Made by a program: the position numbers and the translations under genes. DNA of 26,007 bases from a virus: IMG/VR virus record IMGVR_UViG_3300037041_000161, positions 1-26,007 of that record; one strand, written 5' to 3'. The notes beneath the pieces are model-generated. The model saw only the letters and a program-made list of their open reading frames with translations, did not search any database and was not told the DNA's origin. Positions 1 through 8,266 of this stretch are shown here, piece after piece (the stretch's first letter is position 1; every line of letters begins with the position of its first letter).

Positions 1-214
1 TGTCTCTAATAATAACCTCCCATTGGTTTTTAATAACCATTTGGTCCTCGCTATTTTGACGCGTGCCGCTTTGGTTAGTTACCTTTGCCCAACAAGTATA
101 AGCCAAGCCAGAGGCGGAATAAAAACCGCCGTAACCGTCTGCGGTTAAATTTGAATTGTAAAACGAAATACGTTCGCGTAAATCGCCCGCTTTAAGTTCG
201 TTGTTAGTCCTCAC
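1..214 (-). CDS. Head-tail adaptor (head closure) protein, partial
   Basis: Partial gene: the 3' end lies beyond the left edge. Reading from a GTG at 212-214 gives about 71 residues with no stop, starting MRTNNELKAGDLRERISFYN and including DGYGG, WAKV and SGTRQ. An N-terminal LRxRI strand, a DGYGG turn and a W-A-x-V strand are typical of the Phage_H_T_join family (PF05521; SPP1 gp16 / HK97 gp7-like), which closes the connector after DNA packaging. The GTG overlaps the TGA of the upstream gp6-like connector by 4 bases (GTGA), suggesting coupled translation, and the order connector then adaptor is the usual one. Family assignment is by pattern recognition. Confidence 0.72.
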   Translation of the reverse strand, partial: MRTNNELKAGDLRERISFYNSNLTADGYGGFYSASGLAYTCWAKVTNQSGTRQNSEDQMVIKNQWEVIIRD

Positions 215-801
215 GCGCCAAACCAATTATAAGTTTTATAAGGCATCAACAAAGCCTTTACGCCTAACGGGAAATCGGCCACAATAGTACCAACAATTAC
301 GTCCTCGCGGCGTTCATAAAGCGTATTTACTAGCATTTTAATGGCGAGTTTTATGTCTTCAGGAACCGTGGTAAATCCAGCCGTATAAACTAGCTTAAAT
401 TTGTAGCTTTGGGCGCCGCCAAGAATAAATAATTTAGGAAAAAGACCCGCGTTTACTTGGTAATTTAATGGCGTTTCGACTCCGTTTTGGTCAATTGTTA
501 CACATTTAGAAATATTTAAAATGTTTGTTAGCGGTCCATAAGGCATTTGGAACTGATACGGGAACGTAAACGAATCAATTGTAACCGTCTTTGAAACAAT
601 ACATTTGCCAATATAAGACTCGCAATGTGTCCTAGCCATAGTTATTAGGCTAGTAATTAGCGTGTCCTCTGTAAACCCGTCAATTCTTGCGTAGTCTTTT
701 GCTTCTTGCAATGTTACTGGTTCAGTAATTCCGCCCGTTGTTAATTGGACAGAATAGCCAGTAAATGACCCGTTGCTAGGTGTAAATAGTAAATCACTCA
801 T
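211..801 (-). CDS. Head-tail connector, gp6-like
   Basis: About 196 residues. The start is taken at the ATG at 799-801 (MSDLLFTPS): the longer frame to 825 begins with TTG and would overlap the preceding glycosyltransferase more deeply, while an A-rich stretch lies just upstream of the ATG. The segment VTLQEAKDYARI followed by a helical region TLITSLITMARTHCESYIGK and a beta-rich middle is the pattern of the HK97 gp6 / Phage_connect_1 family, whose ring joins portal to head-closure protein. It sits between a glycosyltransferase and the head-tail adaptor, slightly overlapping both. The leading 20 or so residues are not part of the usual family core. Confidence 0.75.
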   Translation of the reverse strand: MSDLLFTPSNGSFTGYSVQLTTGGITEPVTLQEAKDYARIDGFTEDTLITSLITMARTHCESYIGKCIVSKTVTIDSFTFPYQFQMPYGPLTNILNISKCVTIDQNGVETPLNYQVNAGLFPKLFILGGAQSYKFKLVYTAGFTTVPEDIKLAIKMLVNTLYERREDVIVGTIVADFPLGVKALLMPYKTYNWFGA

Positions 802-1780
802 TGTATGTTCTTTTTGCTTTGTCAACGATAAAGGTATAAAACCTTTCCAATTCTTCTTCTTGGTATTTTAGCCGTTCGTCGGCTAGGTTGCGCATAATAT
901 TCTGGTGAAAATCGTACAAAATTTCGTCGTTCATTAATTCGTCGATTTTTTTGGCCATGCCGTCAATGTCGTCGCGGTCAAAGTAAAGACCAGCGGCCCC
1001 AAGACATTCCTTTAATCCGTCTGTCGGTGTGCAAATAACTGGCAACCGATTTATAGCCGCCTCCAATGCAACGCGCCCATAACTTTCGTAATCGCTTGGC
1101 ATTAAAACGATGTTTGATTTGCCGTAAATTAAATGAACGTCTGGCGTTTGTGGAACGTACTTTAAATTTTTATAAGTGTCGTCAATGATTTGCTCGCCGT
1201 AGCTACCTAGCACGCCAAGAAATTTAATCTTTGGCAATCGCTTGGCAAGTTCAACAAGAATATGGCCGCCCTTATTTTCGTTGCAATTTATCAACGTCAC
1301 GTTTTGCCCGTGCTTACGATTGTACTTTACGTCGTCAGCAAAGATTGGCGGTTTGCAAACAACTGACGCGTTAGGGTAAGGCCCGCCGCCTACGTTCTTT
1401 TCGTTTGCTTTGTTGTTATAAACGACGTGGATATTGTTAGCCTTAAACCTTACGTTTCTGTAATCGTGGTCGTTGTGGCTTAAAAAAATCAATTGCTTTT
1501 TAAACGTTCGAGACCAATTTATTGCTACGCCAGTACTGTCTAAATGGGTAAATATTACGTCGGCATTTTGTAAGGCTAAAAAGAAATCGTTAGAATAATA
1601 GCCAGTAATGAATTTTAGAAAAGCGAACTTTTCGCCGTCTGGGTAAATCTGATTCTCGGGTAAAATTACTTCAATATTGCACCCCTTTTGGTGCAAGAAT
1701 TTAGCGTAATGCTGAACGGTCCACTCGGCGCCCGAGTTATGCGTTCCCGCCCACGCGTGTACAAAAAAGACAACATTCAT
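794..1780 (-). CDS. Glycosyltransferase, GT-B fold, GT4-like
   Basis: 328 residues. The N-terminus MNVVFFVHAWAGTHNSGAEW is the first Rossmann strand and glycine loop of GT-B enzymes that act on nucleotide sugars. The C-terminal half has the retaining GT4 signature: LMPSDYE, then an E-x7-E pair (E232 and E240, in YESYGRVALEAA), then PVICTPTDGLKECL. There is no signal peptide or membrane segment, so it should act in the cytoplasm. It lies after the capsid terminator (1825-1854) and overlaps the connector start by 8 bases. Substrate and acceptor cannot be read from sequence; modification of virion proteins or of host surface sugars are both possible. It is one of two unrelated glycosyltransferases in the head operon. 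Confidence 0.85.
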   Translation of the reverse strand: MNVVFFVHAWAGTHNSGAEWTVQHYAKFLHQKGCNIEVILPENQIYPDGEKFAFLKFITGYYSNDFFLALQNADVIFTHLDSTGVAINWSRTFKKQLIFLSHNDHDYRNVRFKANNIHVVYNNKANEKNVGGGPYPNASVVCKPPIFADDVKYNRKHGQNVTLINCNENKGGHILVELAKRLPKIKFLGVLGSYGEQIIDDTYKNLKYVPQTPDVHLIYGKSNIVLMPSDYESYGRVALEAAINRLPVICTPTDGLKECLGAAGLYFDRDDIDGMAKKIDELMNDEILYDFHQNIMRNLADERLKYQEEELERFYTFIVDKAKRTYNE

Positions 1781-1824
1781 AAATTATTGGTTTGGTTTTG
1801 GTAAACCTATTGATTTTTAGATAA

Positions 1825-1854
1825 ATAAAAAAACCCGCACAACAATTGTGCGGG
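1825..1854 (-). terminator. Rho-independent terminator after the capsid gene
   Basis: A perfect 9-bp stem (CCCGCACAA at 1834-1842 pairing with TTGTGCGGG at 1846-1854) with a 3-base loop. On the minus strand it is followed by seven T (1827-1833). It starts about 30 bases after the capsid stop codon, so it would end the packaging/head transcript and let the glycosyltransferase and connector be read only by partial read-through or from another promoter. Confidence 0.9.
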
Positions 1855-1882
1855 AATTTTCAACTAAAACTAACCTATGAAA

Positions 1883-3085
1883 TTAGTTACCAGAGCCAGA
1901 GGCCAAAGCCGCGGCAAAGCTTCCGTAAACGATGGATTGAGATGTGTAAACCGCAAGCGCAATTCTTTCCTCAACTCGAACAGTTACAAAGTTTTTAGTA
2001 ACGTTGTCAGCATCTTGCTCGAAGAATTCAAGCGTAACGCCTTGACGTACGAACAACTGAGAACCAAGCGCCAAATCTCCAACGAAGAAATCGCCAGCAA
2101 CAACGCCATTGATTGCGTAAACTGGTACTCCCATGATAAACATTTGTCCAGCGCTCATTGAAACATAAGACGGCAACACATAAGCGCCAGCGGTTTCCTT
2201 AGTCGAAACTAGTCTAAGGTAATCCGTTGGGTTAATCATGATTGCATTTGGCGAATATTCGTTTTTAGTAGTTTGAACTACCGCAGCGGCTAAAACGTCA
2301 AATCTATTGATTGTAGTACCAAAAGCAACGTTGGTATATGCAGACCCGTCAGTTGCGAAACCGTGCAAGTTTTGACCAGAACCAGACCCGTAAAGAATTT
2401 GCGTGTCTTCGATGTTCAAAAGTTTGCTAGGCGCACGGCTAGAAAGGTAAGCGATAAGGCCTGGGGTATCGTCCAACATTTCTTTAGTCAATCTCATAAA
2501 AGTAGGGATTGTACGGATTGAACGGTCTACCGCAGTTAGGTCAAAATCAGACTGAGGCTTTGCAGAACCTTGAGCAGTTGGAACCGCAGCGTTGTCGTAA
2601 GCTGATTCGCGAACGAAACGGATTAGGTTGCTAGAGGTTTGACCAACTGGCAACAACTGACGAACGTTAACCTTACGGTTAGGCGTAAACTTCAAATCTG
2701 GAACTCTGTCAGCTGGGATAACTTCGCCAGTGTAAGCGTTTCCAACTGTCATGTCGGCGCCTTTCAATTCAAGGTCCAACTTTACTTTGTTAGCGTTTCC
2801 GCTTTTGTAATTTCCGAATGCGTCAGAGTTAAATGCCTTCTCTAGTTCGCTAGAAAAAGAATAACCTTTTTGAGCGCTTGCGAAACCCGCTTGCGTTCTT
2901 GCGTCTACTTGGTCCAACTGGCTTTGTAGCGCGGTTGCCTTTTCGTTTAGCTTTGCGGTTTCAGCACTAAGGTTTTTTCTGAATTCTTCGCCAGCTTCTT
3001 TCATTGCTTTAACGTCGGAAATCAACGCTTCGTTGCCTTCCAATTTCGCTAAAACAGAATCTAATTGTTTTGTGATTGCTTCCAT
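1883..3085 (-). CDS. Major capsid protein, HK97 fold
   Basis: 400 residues. Residues 1 to about 70 form a charged, heptad-rich coiled coil (MEAITKQLDSVLAKLEGNEA onwards), like the delta/scaffold domain of HK97-type capsids that the prohead protease removes. The rest resembles the Phage_capsid family (PF05065): a strongly conserved-looking core RTIPTFMRLTKEMLDDTPGL, then IMINPTDYLRLV, GVPVYAINGV, and a C-terminal strand region ending VRVEERIALAVYTSQSIVYG. It directly follows the protease gene (7 bases between) and is followed by a strong terminator, as expected for a highly expressed gene. A cleavage site near residues 70-110 is inferred, not seen. Confidence 0.92.
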   Translation of the reverse strand: MEAITKQLDSVLAKLEGNEALISDVKAMKEAGEEFRKNLSAETAKLNEKATALQSQLDQVDARTQAGFASAQKGYSFSSELEKAFNSDAFGNYKSGNANKVKLDLELKGADMTVGNAYTGEVIPADRVPDLKFTPNRKVNVRQLLPVGQTSSNLIRFVRESAYDNAAVPTAQGSAKPQSDFDLTAVDRSIRTIPTFMRLTKEMLDDTPGLIAYLSSRAPSKLLNIEDTQILYGSGSGQNLHGFATDGSAYTNVAFGTTINRFDVLAAAVVQTTKNEYSPNAIMINPTDYLRLVSTKETAGAYVLPSYVSMSAGQMFIMGVPVYAINGVVAGDFFVGDLALGSQLFVRQGVTLEFFEQDADNVTKNFVTVRVEERIALAVYTSQSIVYGSFAAALASGSGN

Positions 3086-3092
3086 TTTGTTG

Positions 3093-3806
3093 TTAAATAA
3101 ATTTTTTAAGTTTAGGTATATATTCGAACTCCAAAGCCATTGACAAAGTCGGGTCTTGTACGGTGGTGAATTGACTTGCGTCGGATTCTACGGCCAAAAC
3201 TGATTTAGTGTTCAATGCCTTTAAATGTTCTTGAATTTGCTTTAATCCGATTTCCAAAGTTATCATTGATTCGTCGGTAAGGTTGCCATTTCTAAGAATG
3301 CCGCAAAACTTTGCAATCATTTCCTCGCTCTTTGGCTTGTCCCAACTTTTCATTGACTCAATCGGGGTGTTTGGATTGGCTCCCCATGTAACTGTTGAAC
3401 CCTCCCAAAGTTTAATTTCTCTAATCTCGCGGTAACCCGCCTTATTGTCGCTTTTTACAATTTCAAAGCCTACGGAATGCTCGTTAAATACGCCCTCAGA
3501 GTAAAGCTTTATTACGTCTTTGCCGTAGCTGGTTTCGGTAATCTTAGAAACAAAACGCAAACCTTTAGCGTCCTCCATTAATTCGGTAGGCTTAGCCAAC
3601 GGCATTAACGGGTTATGCTGCAAAAGGTGCATTATTCGATTGCGGCCCATTGGTCCGTTTTCGCCTACGGTCTTTTTATAAGCGCCAGAAACGATAACGT
3701 CGCCGTCCGAATCAATGTTATTGAACGCGGAAAAGTAACCCGTTACGATGCCTTTAACGTCGTCTACGTCCTCAATTATTCCGCTGCTTATATTCTTGTA
3801 AATCAT
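3093..3806 (-). CDS. HK97-type prohead protease
   Basis: 237 residues. Matches the HK97 prohead protease family (PF04586): GIVTGYFSAFNNIDSDGDVI at the N-terminus, the catalytic histidine in LLQHNP (H64), the catalytic serine in NEHSVGFE (S111) and an acidic residue in KLWEGSTVT (E135). It would cleave the capsid scaffold domain during head maturation. The last 70 or so residues are probably self-removed or a linker. It lies between a GT25 gene and the capsid gene. Its start codon is preceded by a 19-base leader (3810-3828) that is repeated exactly before the portal gene. Confidence 0.92.
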   Translation of the reverse strand: MIYKNISSGIIEDVDDVKGIVTGYFSAFNNIDSDGDVIVSGAYKKTVGENGPMGRNRIMHLLQHNPLMPLAKPTELMEDAKGLRFVSKITETSYGKDVIKLYSEGVFNEHSVGFEIVKSDNKAGYREIREIKLWEGSTVTWGANPNTPIESMKSWDKPKSEEMIAKFCGILRNGNLTDESMITLEIGLKQIQEHLKALNTKSVLAVESDASQFTTVQDPTLSMALEFEYIPKLKKFI

Positions 3807-3809
3807 TGC

Positions 3810-3828
3810 TTCTTTTTTTGTAAAAATA
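3810..3828 (-). promoter_or_regulatory. Leader repeat copy 1, upstream of protease start
   Basis: The plus-strand string TTCTTTTTTTGTAAAAATA is identical to 6588-6606, just upstream of the portal start. On the minus strand both copies put an A7 tract a few bases before ATG. Bacteroidota genes lack strong Shine-Dalgarno sites and favour A-rich start regions, so a translation-enhancing leader is the simplest reading. Confidence 0.5.
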
Positions 3829-3859
3829 AAAGTCTAAATAAATAAACCAAACCAATAAA

Positions 3860-4438
3860 TTATTGATTGACAAAATCGCGCACTCTGTTTTCCGATTCTT
3901 GGAATAGGCTGGTATAATCTTTATAACCTCCCTCAATGTCTGAGTTGCTTGGGCGCTGGTAACTTAGGAACGGGTAAACAACGTAACTGTTCCCGCGTGG
4001 GTGGACAACTGTCCTAAAATATTCGTCAATTGGCACGGTTAAATCCAAGGTTGCCATCTCTTTGCATAGGCTATGCGAGTAGTAAATTGCGTGAGTTGTC
4101 CAAGCGCCGTAAGTACGGGCCAAGGTGTTGTTTATTCTGTCTAACCTTTGGTCTTTAATATTGGCCCCTAGCATTATCATTTCCCAACCCTCTGGTAAAT
4201 CCTTTATTGCGTTTTCTAAATTTGTCGCCCAACCTCGATAAGTTGCGTCGTCTTCAAAAATTAAAATGTCGCCGTCAGCTTGAGCAAATATCTTTTTAAA
4301 TGTTTGCCACAATCCAAGCCAACCCCAGTCGTTTTTAATAGCTGGCACGCGCTCAAGTTCAAAATGCGGGCCTAATTCCATTTCGCAAGCGCGCCATTTA
4401 TCGCGGCGCGAATCTAAGTTTATAACCTTTGCAATCAT
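3860..4438 (-). CDS. Glycosyltransferase family 25-like protein
   Basis: 192 residues. The N-terminus MIAKVINLDSRRDKW is the signature of GT25 (PF01755, LPS/LOS-type galactosyltransferases and collagen-type glycosyltransferases). ILIFEDDA (EDD at 62-64) is the metal and nucleotide-sugar binding motif, and WEMIMLGA follows as in the family. Length is typical for a short phage or bacterial member. Its ATG overlaps the stop of the MuF gene (ATGA), placing it inside the head operon between MuF and protease, where most related phages have no enzyme. Acceptor unknown; a virion protein or host surface glycan is possible. Confidence 0.82.
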   Translation of the reverse strand: MIAKVINLDSRRDKWRACEMELGPHFELERVPAIKNDWGWLGLWQTFKKIFAQADGDILIFEDDATYRGWATNLENAIKDLPEGWEMIMLGANIKDQRLDRINNTLARTYGAWTTHAIYYSHSLCKEMATLDLTVPIDEYFRTVVHPRGNSYVVYPFLSYQRPSNSDIEGGYKDYTSLFQESENRVRDFVNQ

Positions 4439-5220
4439 TTACGAATTGGTAAGCCGTCAACGTCTCGCATTAATCTAAATACAACTTTACAACGACAGTT
4501 GCAAACTTGCGACGCTGGCGCGCTTGGGTCCGCTGGTCGGTCCATTTCAATACCGCCAACAATAAATTTTGCGTTAAAAGGAATCCAATCCGAGTTAAGC
4601 ATTGCCAAATGGTCGGGCCGTGTCCGCTGGTCGCTTGCTGGTACCCATTTTTTTTCGTACATAAAATCGGACGTCGCAGCCGATTGCATGGCGGCGGTAT
4701 TGGTAGCCTTTACCATTTCAGTCCGAGCGATTAACTTGGCTCGGTTTATAAATATTGAGCCAACGGTTTGCTCTATGCTTCGCGCAATATCCAAAACGCC
4801 TTTTCCTTCTTGTAATCCAGCCGCAACAAGTCGCTCGATTAACGCAACCGACGTGCGGTTTATGTCTAGCAATAACCCCGTTAAATTAGTCACGGCAAAA
4901 CGCCGCATAAAGTCACGCCAACCAGCGCGTAACGTTTCTTTTGTGGCTTTGCTTGGCGGTTGTATTGCGTTATACATTGCCTCGGCATAGGCAACGCCAG
5001 CCGTAACGTAAAGGCTTTCTAAAACGTCAGCTAAAGGCGCGGGCGTAATTAGGTCGAATTGATTTATATTAGCTGGCGCTTGTTTAATTGCATCCAAGTA
5101 CGGTTGCAACTGCTTTTTTAAAGCCGCGTAAATTTGCTTTTCGTATCGCCTTTCGTAACGTCTTTGCAGCGCATCCAGTTGATTGGCTAGCGCTAACTCT
5201 TTACGCGTTGGTCGTGGCAT
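4435..5220 (-). CDS. Phage head morphogenesis protein, MuF / SPP1 gp7-like
   Basis: 261 residues. The C-terminal half carries the MuF domain (PF04233): IARTEMVKATNTAAMQSA, then KKWVPASDQRTRPDHLAML, and a closing cysteine/arginine motif CNCRCKVVFRL. The N-terminal half is basic and helical. Such minor head proteins bind the portal and are packaged in few copies. It overlaps the portal stop by 20 bases and is ATGA-coupled to the GT25 gene. No toxin or enzyme fusion is seen at the C-terminus. Confidence 0.88.
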   Translation of the reverse strand: MPRPTRKELALANQLDALQRRYERRYEKQIYAALKKQLQPYLDAIKQAPANINQFDLITPAPLADVLESLYVTAGVAYAEAMYNAIQPPSKATKETLRAGWRDFMRRFAVTNLTGLLLDINRTSVALIERLVAAGLQEGKGVLDIARSIEQTVGSIFINRAKLIARTEMVKATNTAAMQSAATSDFMYEKKWVPASDQRTRPDHLAMLNSDWIPFNAKFIVGGIEMDRPADPSAPASQVCNCRCKVVFRLMRDVDGLPIRK

Positions 5221-6580
5221 AATCCCCAGCGTTGTCTATGTTTTCGATTGGTTGCCCTCCAAATTCATCTAATACCATTAAGCCTTGAGGGATAAATGGT
5301 TTATTCATTAAGTCATTTTCGTACTCGCCGTAGTTCATTGCCGCGCGTTTCTCGTTTGGTGTTAACCAGTAAGCCGCCGAAAGTTGTTGCACCAACTTGT
5401 CCATGTCGTCTTGCATTTCTGGATAGGCCATGTAATCAAAATCGACAAAATAATTACTCTTGCCATAGCTTGGCAAAAGCCAATTGTTTAACACGTCTCT
5501 AATTTCAACGTGCAACGGTCTCACAACGTTATTAATTAGGGCCTTGTAAGCCGTCTCGGTGTTGTTAAATGTACTTGCCTCGGTGTCGCCAAGTAGCTTT
5601 GCATCGACGCCGTAAACGCGGCAAAGAGAACGTAAAATTACTTTTTGCGTGTCTATAATTGACATATCCACGGCGTTCATTCCCATCTGAACCCAACTTA
5701 ATTTGGCTGGCGTAATAATAACGTCGCCCGCTCTATTTGCACCTTGGTAGTTAGACGCGTAATCCTCTTTAAGGCCTTGCGCTTGCTCTCTGGTAATGTT
5801 AACAGTACCGTCGCCCGTTAGTATTCCACGCGCTCCCATGTTTTGCAGCATAGACAAAAGCGCTTGTTTTCCGTCGTTAGATGTTGTAAGGTCACGAACT
5901 GCGGACCGCAAAGGTGAGGCGCCGTAAAGATGGTTAGCCGTTCCAGCCGTGTAGCTTAAATTTATATTTTTTAAGTGTCCAACGTCTTTGGCATTGATTC
6001 GCTCGTAACCATTGTAGGTTAATCGGTATTCTTTAATCGGTTGGTTTAGACCTCCAGAAATAATCTCCATGAATTGAGACGGCAAGGAATAAAGCGCAAT
6101 TATTGGCGCATTTTCTTGACCGCCACGACGGGCGCCGTACATATAAGCGTTACCAGTAATCAAACGAAAGGCGGCAACTTCTTTTAGCCACATATCCCAA
6201 GTCTGGAACTCGTTAGGCTTCTTTAAAAGCTTGTCGAATTCTGGAATACTTACCTCTTCCATTGCTTTTGTGCGTAGCTTTTCAGCTGACCATTTGGCGC
6301 CAGAATTACCAGCGCCTCCGCTCATGGTCTTGTAATAATTAAAAGCTTTTTGGTCCTTAATTTCGTAGGTTATCAAAGGCGCCGACGAAAGTTTGTTAAT
6401 TATTAAATTGATAATGGAATAAAGGTCTGAGTTAAGGTAAAGACCTTTTTCTATAAAATTTTGCGTTGTCGGTGCGGTCCAAATTACGTTGTTACCCAAG
6501 TACGGGAAAACGGCGTTTAAATATGTGGCGTCTTTCTTGCTGATTCCAACTAGGGATTTTAGGCGGTCTATATAAGTCAT
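5201..6580 (-). CDS. Portal protein, HK97 family
   Basis: 459 residues. Features of the HK97 portal family (PF04860) include SDLYSIINLIINKLSSAPL near the N-terminus, ELLKKPNEFQTWDMW-type motif (here FDKLLKKPNEFQTWDMWLKE), GNAYMYGARRGG, and YGASPLRSAVRDL followed by LLSMLQNMGARGIL. The C-terminal part has YGVDAKLLGDTEASTFNN and WLTPNEKRAAMNYGE. It forms the dodecameric DNA entry ring at one head vertex. It is preceded by the 19-base A-rich leader repeat and overlaps the MuF gene. Confidence 0.93.
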   Translation of the reverse strand: MTYIDRLKSLVGISKKDATYLNAVFPYLGNNVIWTAPTTQNFIEKGLYLNSDLYSIINLIINKLSSAPLITYEIKDQKAFNYYKTMSGGAGNSGAKWSAEKLRTKAMEEVSIPEFDKLLKKPNEFQTWDMWLKEVAAFRLITGNAYMYGARRGGQENAPIIALYSLPSQFMEIISGGLNQPIKEYRLTYNGYERINAKDVGHLKNINLSYTAGTANHLYGASPLRSAVRDLTTSNDGKQALLSMLQNMGARGILTGDGTVNITREQAQGLKEDYASNYQGANRAGDVIITPAKLSWVQMGMNAVDMSIIDTQKVILRSLCRVYGVDAKLLGDTEASTFNNTETAYKALINNVVRPLHVEIRDVLNNWLLPSYGKSNYFVDFDYMAYPEMQDDMDKLVQQLSAAYWLTPNEKRAAMNYGEYENDLMNKPFIPQGLMVLDEFGGQPIENIDNAGDYATTNA

Positions 6581-6587
6581 TCCGTAA

Positions 6588-6606
6588 TTCTTTTTTTGTA
6601 AAAATA
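6588..6606 (-). promoter_or_regulatory. Leader repeat copy 2, upstream of portal start
   Basis: Exact 19-base match to 3810-3828. It begins 7 bases upstream of the portal ATG. See copy 1 for interpretation. Confidence 0.5.
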
Positions 6607-6637
6607 GGGGATTAATATAAAAAATTGATTTAATATT

Positions 6638-7849
6638 CTAAACGTGCCAAAATTTGGTAATTGATAGCTTATCGAATGCGTAACGTATAGCGTCGATTGT
6701 GTGGTTGTATTGGTCCCGCGGCGTATCGCTTCGCTTGTCGCTCCAAATATAGTTGTTCAATTCCTTTATAATTGCCTTACTTTCTGAGGTTACCACTATT
6801 TGGTAGTCTTGCATTTTCATAATGCCATACCTTACCGAATCGGGGCCTTTGGTGCATGGGATTATATTAAAACCCATGTTGTAAACCTCATTTATTAGCC
6901 TTGGCTCGGCGCTATCGGCTACAATCATTTCGTTAGGCTGGCAATGCTTACCAATGCGCTTGGCTATGTCGGTAGTTGTAAGGCCAACCTCGACAAAACA
7001 TTCCTCACAATAGATTATTCCGTTGTTTTCGTCTACGGCAACCTTAATTAATGTCGTTGGGTCGACTGAAAATCCAAAGTCCATGCCAAAACCAAAAGGT
7101 AAAGACGTATCTAAATCGCCAATTTTCCAATTTTCAAATATAACGCCCTCGGCTTTGTCCATCCAGTTGCCCATAACAATATGGTTGTACTTGGTTGGGT
7201 TGCGCTCGCGCATGACCTCAAAACGATTTATAACGGTTGGGTTTAGGTTGTCAACGTTATCTAGGTAAGTCGTATGGATGTAAGTACAATCGTTTTTAAC
7301 TCCGATAAATCCAGAGTTAACGGCATAATCCTCAAAAAAGCGCTTATATACCCAATGTTCTTTGGTTGCTGGGTTCATTACTAGCAACACTCGGTTTGGC
7401 TTGTCTACGGCCCTAACCGATAAGTCGATGCGGTCGAAAATGTCTTCGTCTACCAGTTCCTCAGCTTCATCTAATAGCCAAGTTGTTACGCCAGCGATTG
7501 ACTTTAGGTTAGCCGTTGCCGTGCCTTGGCTGGTTTTAATGCCTCGAAATAAGATTTTAGACCCCGTGACCTTGTTAATTATTTCGCTCTGGGTAATTTC
7601 AAAGTCGCCGTCTTTATTCATTAACTCTATTTTGTCGATAAATTCGGGAATAATTGAAATAAACGCAGAGGTCAAAGTCCAACGGGTAAAGAGAATAACG
7701 TGGCCCTCCTCGTAAGTAAGGTTAAGCAAAAACATAGACAAGGTCCACGACTTGCCAGACCCACGGCCGCCAGTAACTAAAAAATAACGCGTTTGCGGTA
7801 TGTCAAAAAAAAGAGGTTGGTATTTATCCAACAATTTAATTGAATTCAT
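6638..7849 (-). CDS. terL: Terminase large subunit, PBSX/Terminase_3-like
   Basis: 403 residues. Walker A is GGRGSGKS (27-34), the Walker B/catalytic acid is TWLLDE (123-128), and the RNase H-like nuclease acids are D257 in GMDFGFSVDPT, D312 in IVADSAEPRLI, and a late aspartate in HTIDAIRYAFDK. This arrangement fits the PBSX family (PF04466 and its C-terminal nuclease). It translocates DNA into the prohead and cuts it. The ATG overlaps the stop of the small subunit gene by one base (TAATG), and 57 bases separate it from the portal. Confidence 0.95.
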   Translation of the reverse strand: MNSIKLLDKYQPLFFDIPQTRYFLVTGGRGSGKSWTLSMFLLNLTYEEGHVILFTRWTLTSAFISIIPEFIDKIELMNKDGDFEITQSEIINKVTGSKILFRGIKTSQGTATANLKSIAGVTTWLLDEAEELVDEDIFDRIDLSVRAVDKPNRVLLVMNPATKEHWVYKRFFEDYAVNSGFIGVKNDCTYIHTTYLDNVDNLNPTVINRFEVMRERNPTKYNHIVMGNWMDKAEGVIFENWKIGDLDTSLPFGFGMDFGFSVDPTTLIKVAVDENNGIIYCEECFVEVGLTTTDIAKRIGKHCQPNEMIVADSAEPRLINEVYNMGFNIIPCTKGPDSVRYGIMKMQDYQIVVTSESKAIIKELNNYIWSDKRSDTPRDQYNHTIDAIRYAFDKLSITKFWHV

Positions 7850-8229
7850 TACTCGCTTTTAAGCCATTGAATTGGAGGGGTTACCTTATCGCCAAGACTT
7901 GTAACGTCTACCGATTGCTTATCAGTCCAATTAAATCGGTTTTTCATATTCATATACCAACCAGTATAACTAAAGTCTTTATTTTCCAAGTTTTTACGAC
8001 CCGATTTAGTCCACCAAGCTTCAGAAATTAGCTTACCCATTTTTATGGTTTCCGAAAATTGCTCCTCTTCTTTAATCCAACGGTCCCAAAGGTCATTTGA
8101 AAATGAGCCTCTCCATTGATAAATTAGCGCTTTAATTTCCACGTCTGAGGCGCCTTCTTTGTAAAGGTTTAAAACCTCATTATACCAATTTTCTGGTAAA
8201 TCAAATATTTCTTTAGGTCGTCCGCTCAT
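7849..8229 (-). CDS. terS: Terminase small subunit
   Basis: 126 residues. An N-terminal helical DNA-binding-like region (KEIFDLPENWYNEVLNLYKE) is followed by the motif GKLISEAWWTKSGRKNL and then NKDFSYTGWYMNMKNRF, a pattern I associate with terminase small subunits of Bacteroidota phages. Its position directly upstream of and overlapping terL supports the call. It should recognise the packaging start site. A -7-like box (8234-8241) lies only a few bases upstream, so its transcript may be almost leaderless. Confidence 0.82.
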   Translation of the reverse strand: MSGRPKEIFDLPENWYNEVLNLYKEGASDVEIKALIYQWRGSFSNDLWDRWIKEEEQFSETIKMGKLISEAWWTKSGRKNLENKDFSYTGWYMNMKNRFNWTDKQSVDVTSLGDKVTPPIQWLKSE

Positions 8230-8233
8230 ATTA

Positions 8234-8241
8234 CAAAGATA
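8234..8241 (-). promoter_or_regulatory. Possible -7 promoter box before terS
   Basis: Minus-strand TATCTTTG fits the Bacteroidota -7 consensus TAnnTTTG exactly. No TTG is found 17-23 bases upstream, and initiation would fall at or within a few bases of the terS ATG. It overlaps the T-tract of the preceding terminator, so it may be chance. If real, it starts the packaging/head operon with a leaderless mRNA. Confidence 0.3.
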
Positions 8242-8266
8242 AAAAAAAGTCCAGCCACCGCTAGAC
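8241..8266 (-). terminator. Rho-independent terminator after the methyltransferase
   Basis: On the minus strand GTCTAGC (8266-8260) pairs with GCTGGAC (8255-8249) around a 4-base loop, with one G-U pair, followed by eight T (8248-8241). The methyltransferase stop codon lies inside the stem. It separates that gene from the packaging operon. Confidence 0.8.

Noticed and set aside
802-825. N-terminal extension of the gp6-like connector (start at 825)
   Set aside because: Starts with TTG and deepens the overlap with the glycosyltransferase; the ATG at 801 is better placed.
4499-4990. 163-aa open frame on the plus strand
   Set aside because: Lies entirely antisense to the MuF head morphogenesis gene, which has clear family motifs; its protein sequence has no recognisable pattern.
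7362-7715. 117-aa plus-strand frame
   Set aside because: Antisense to the terminase large subunit, whose Walker and nuclease motifs are intact; serine-rich composition is typical of a shadow frame.
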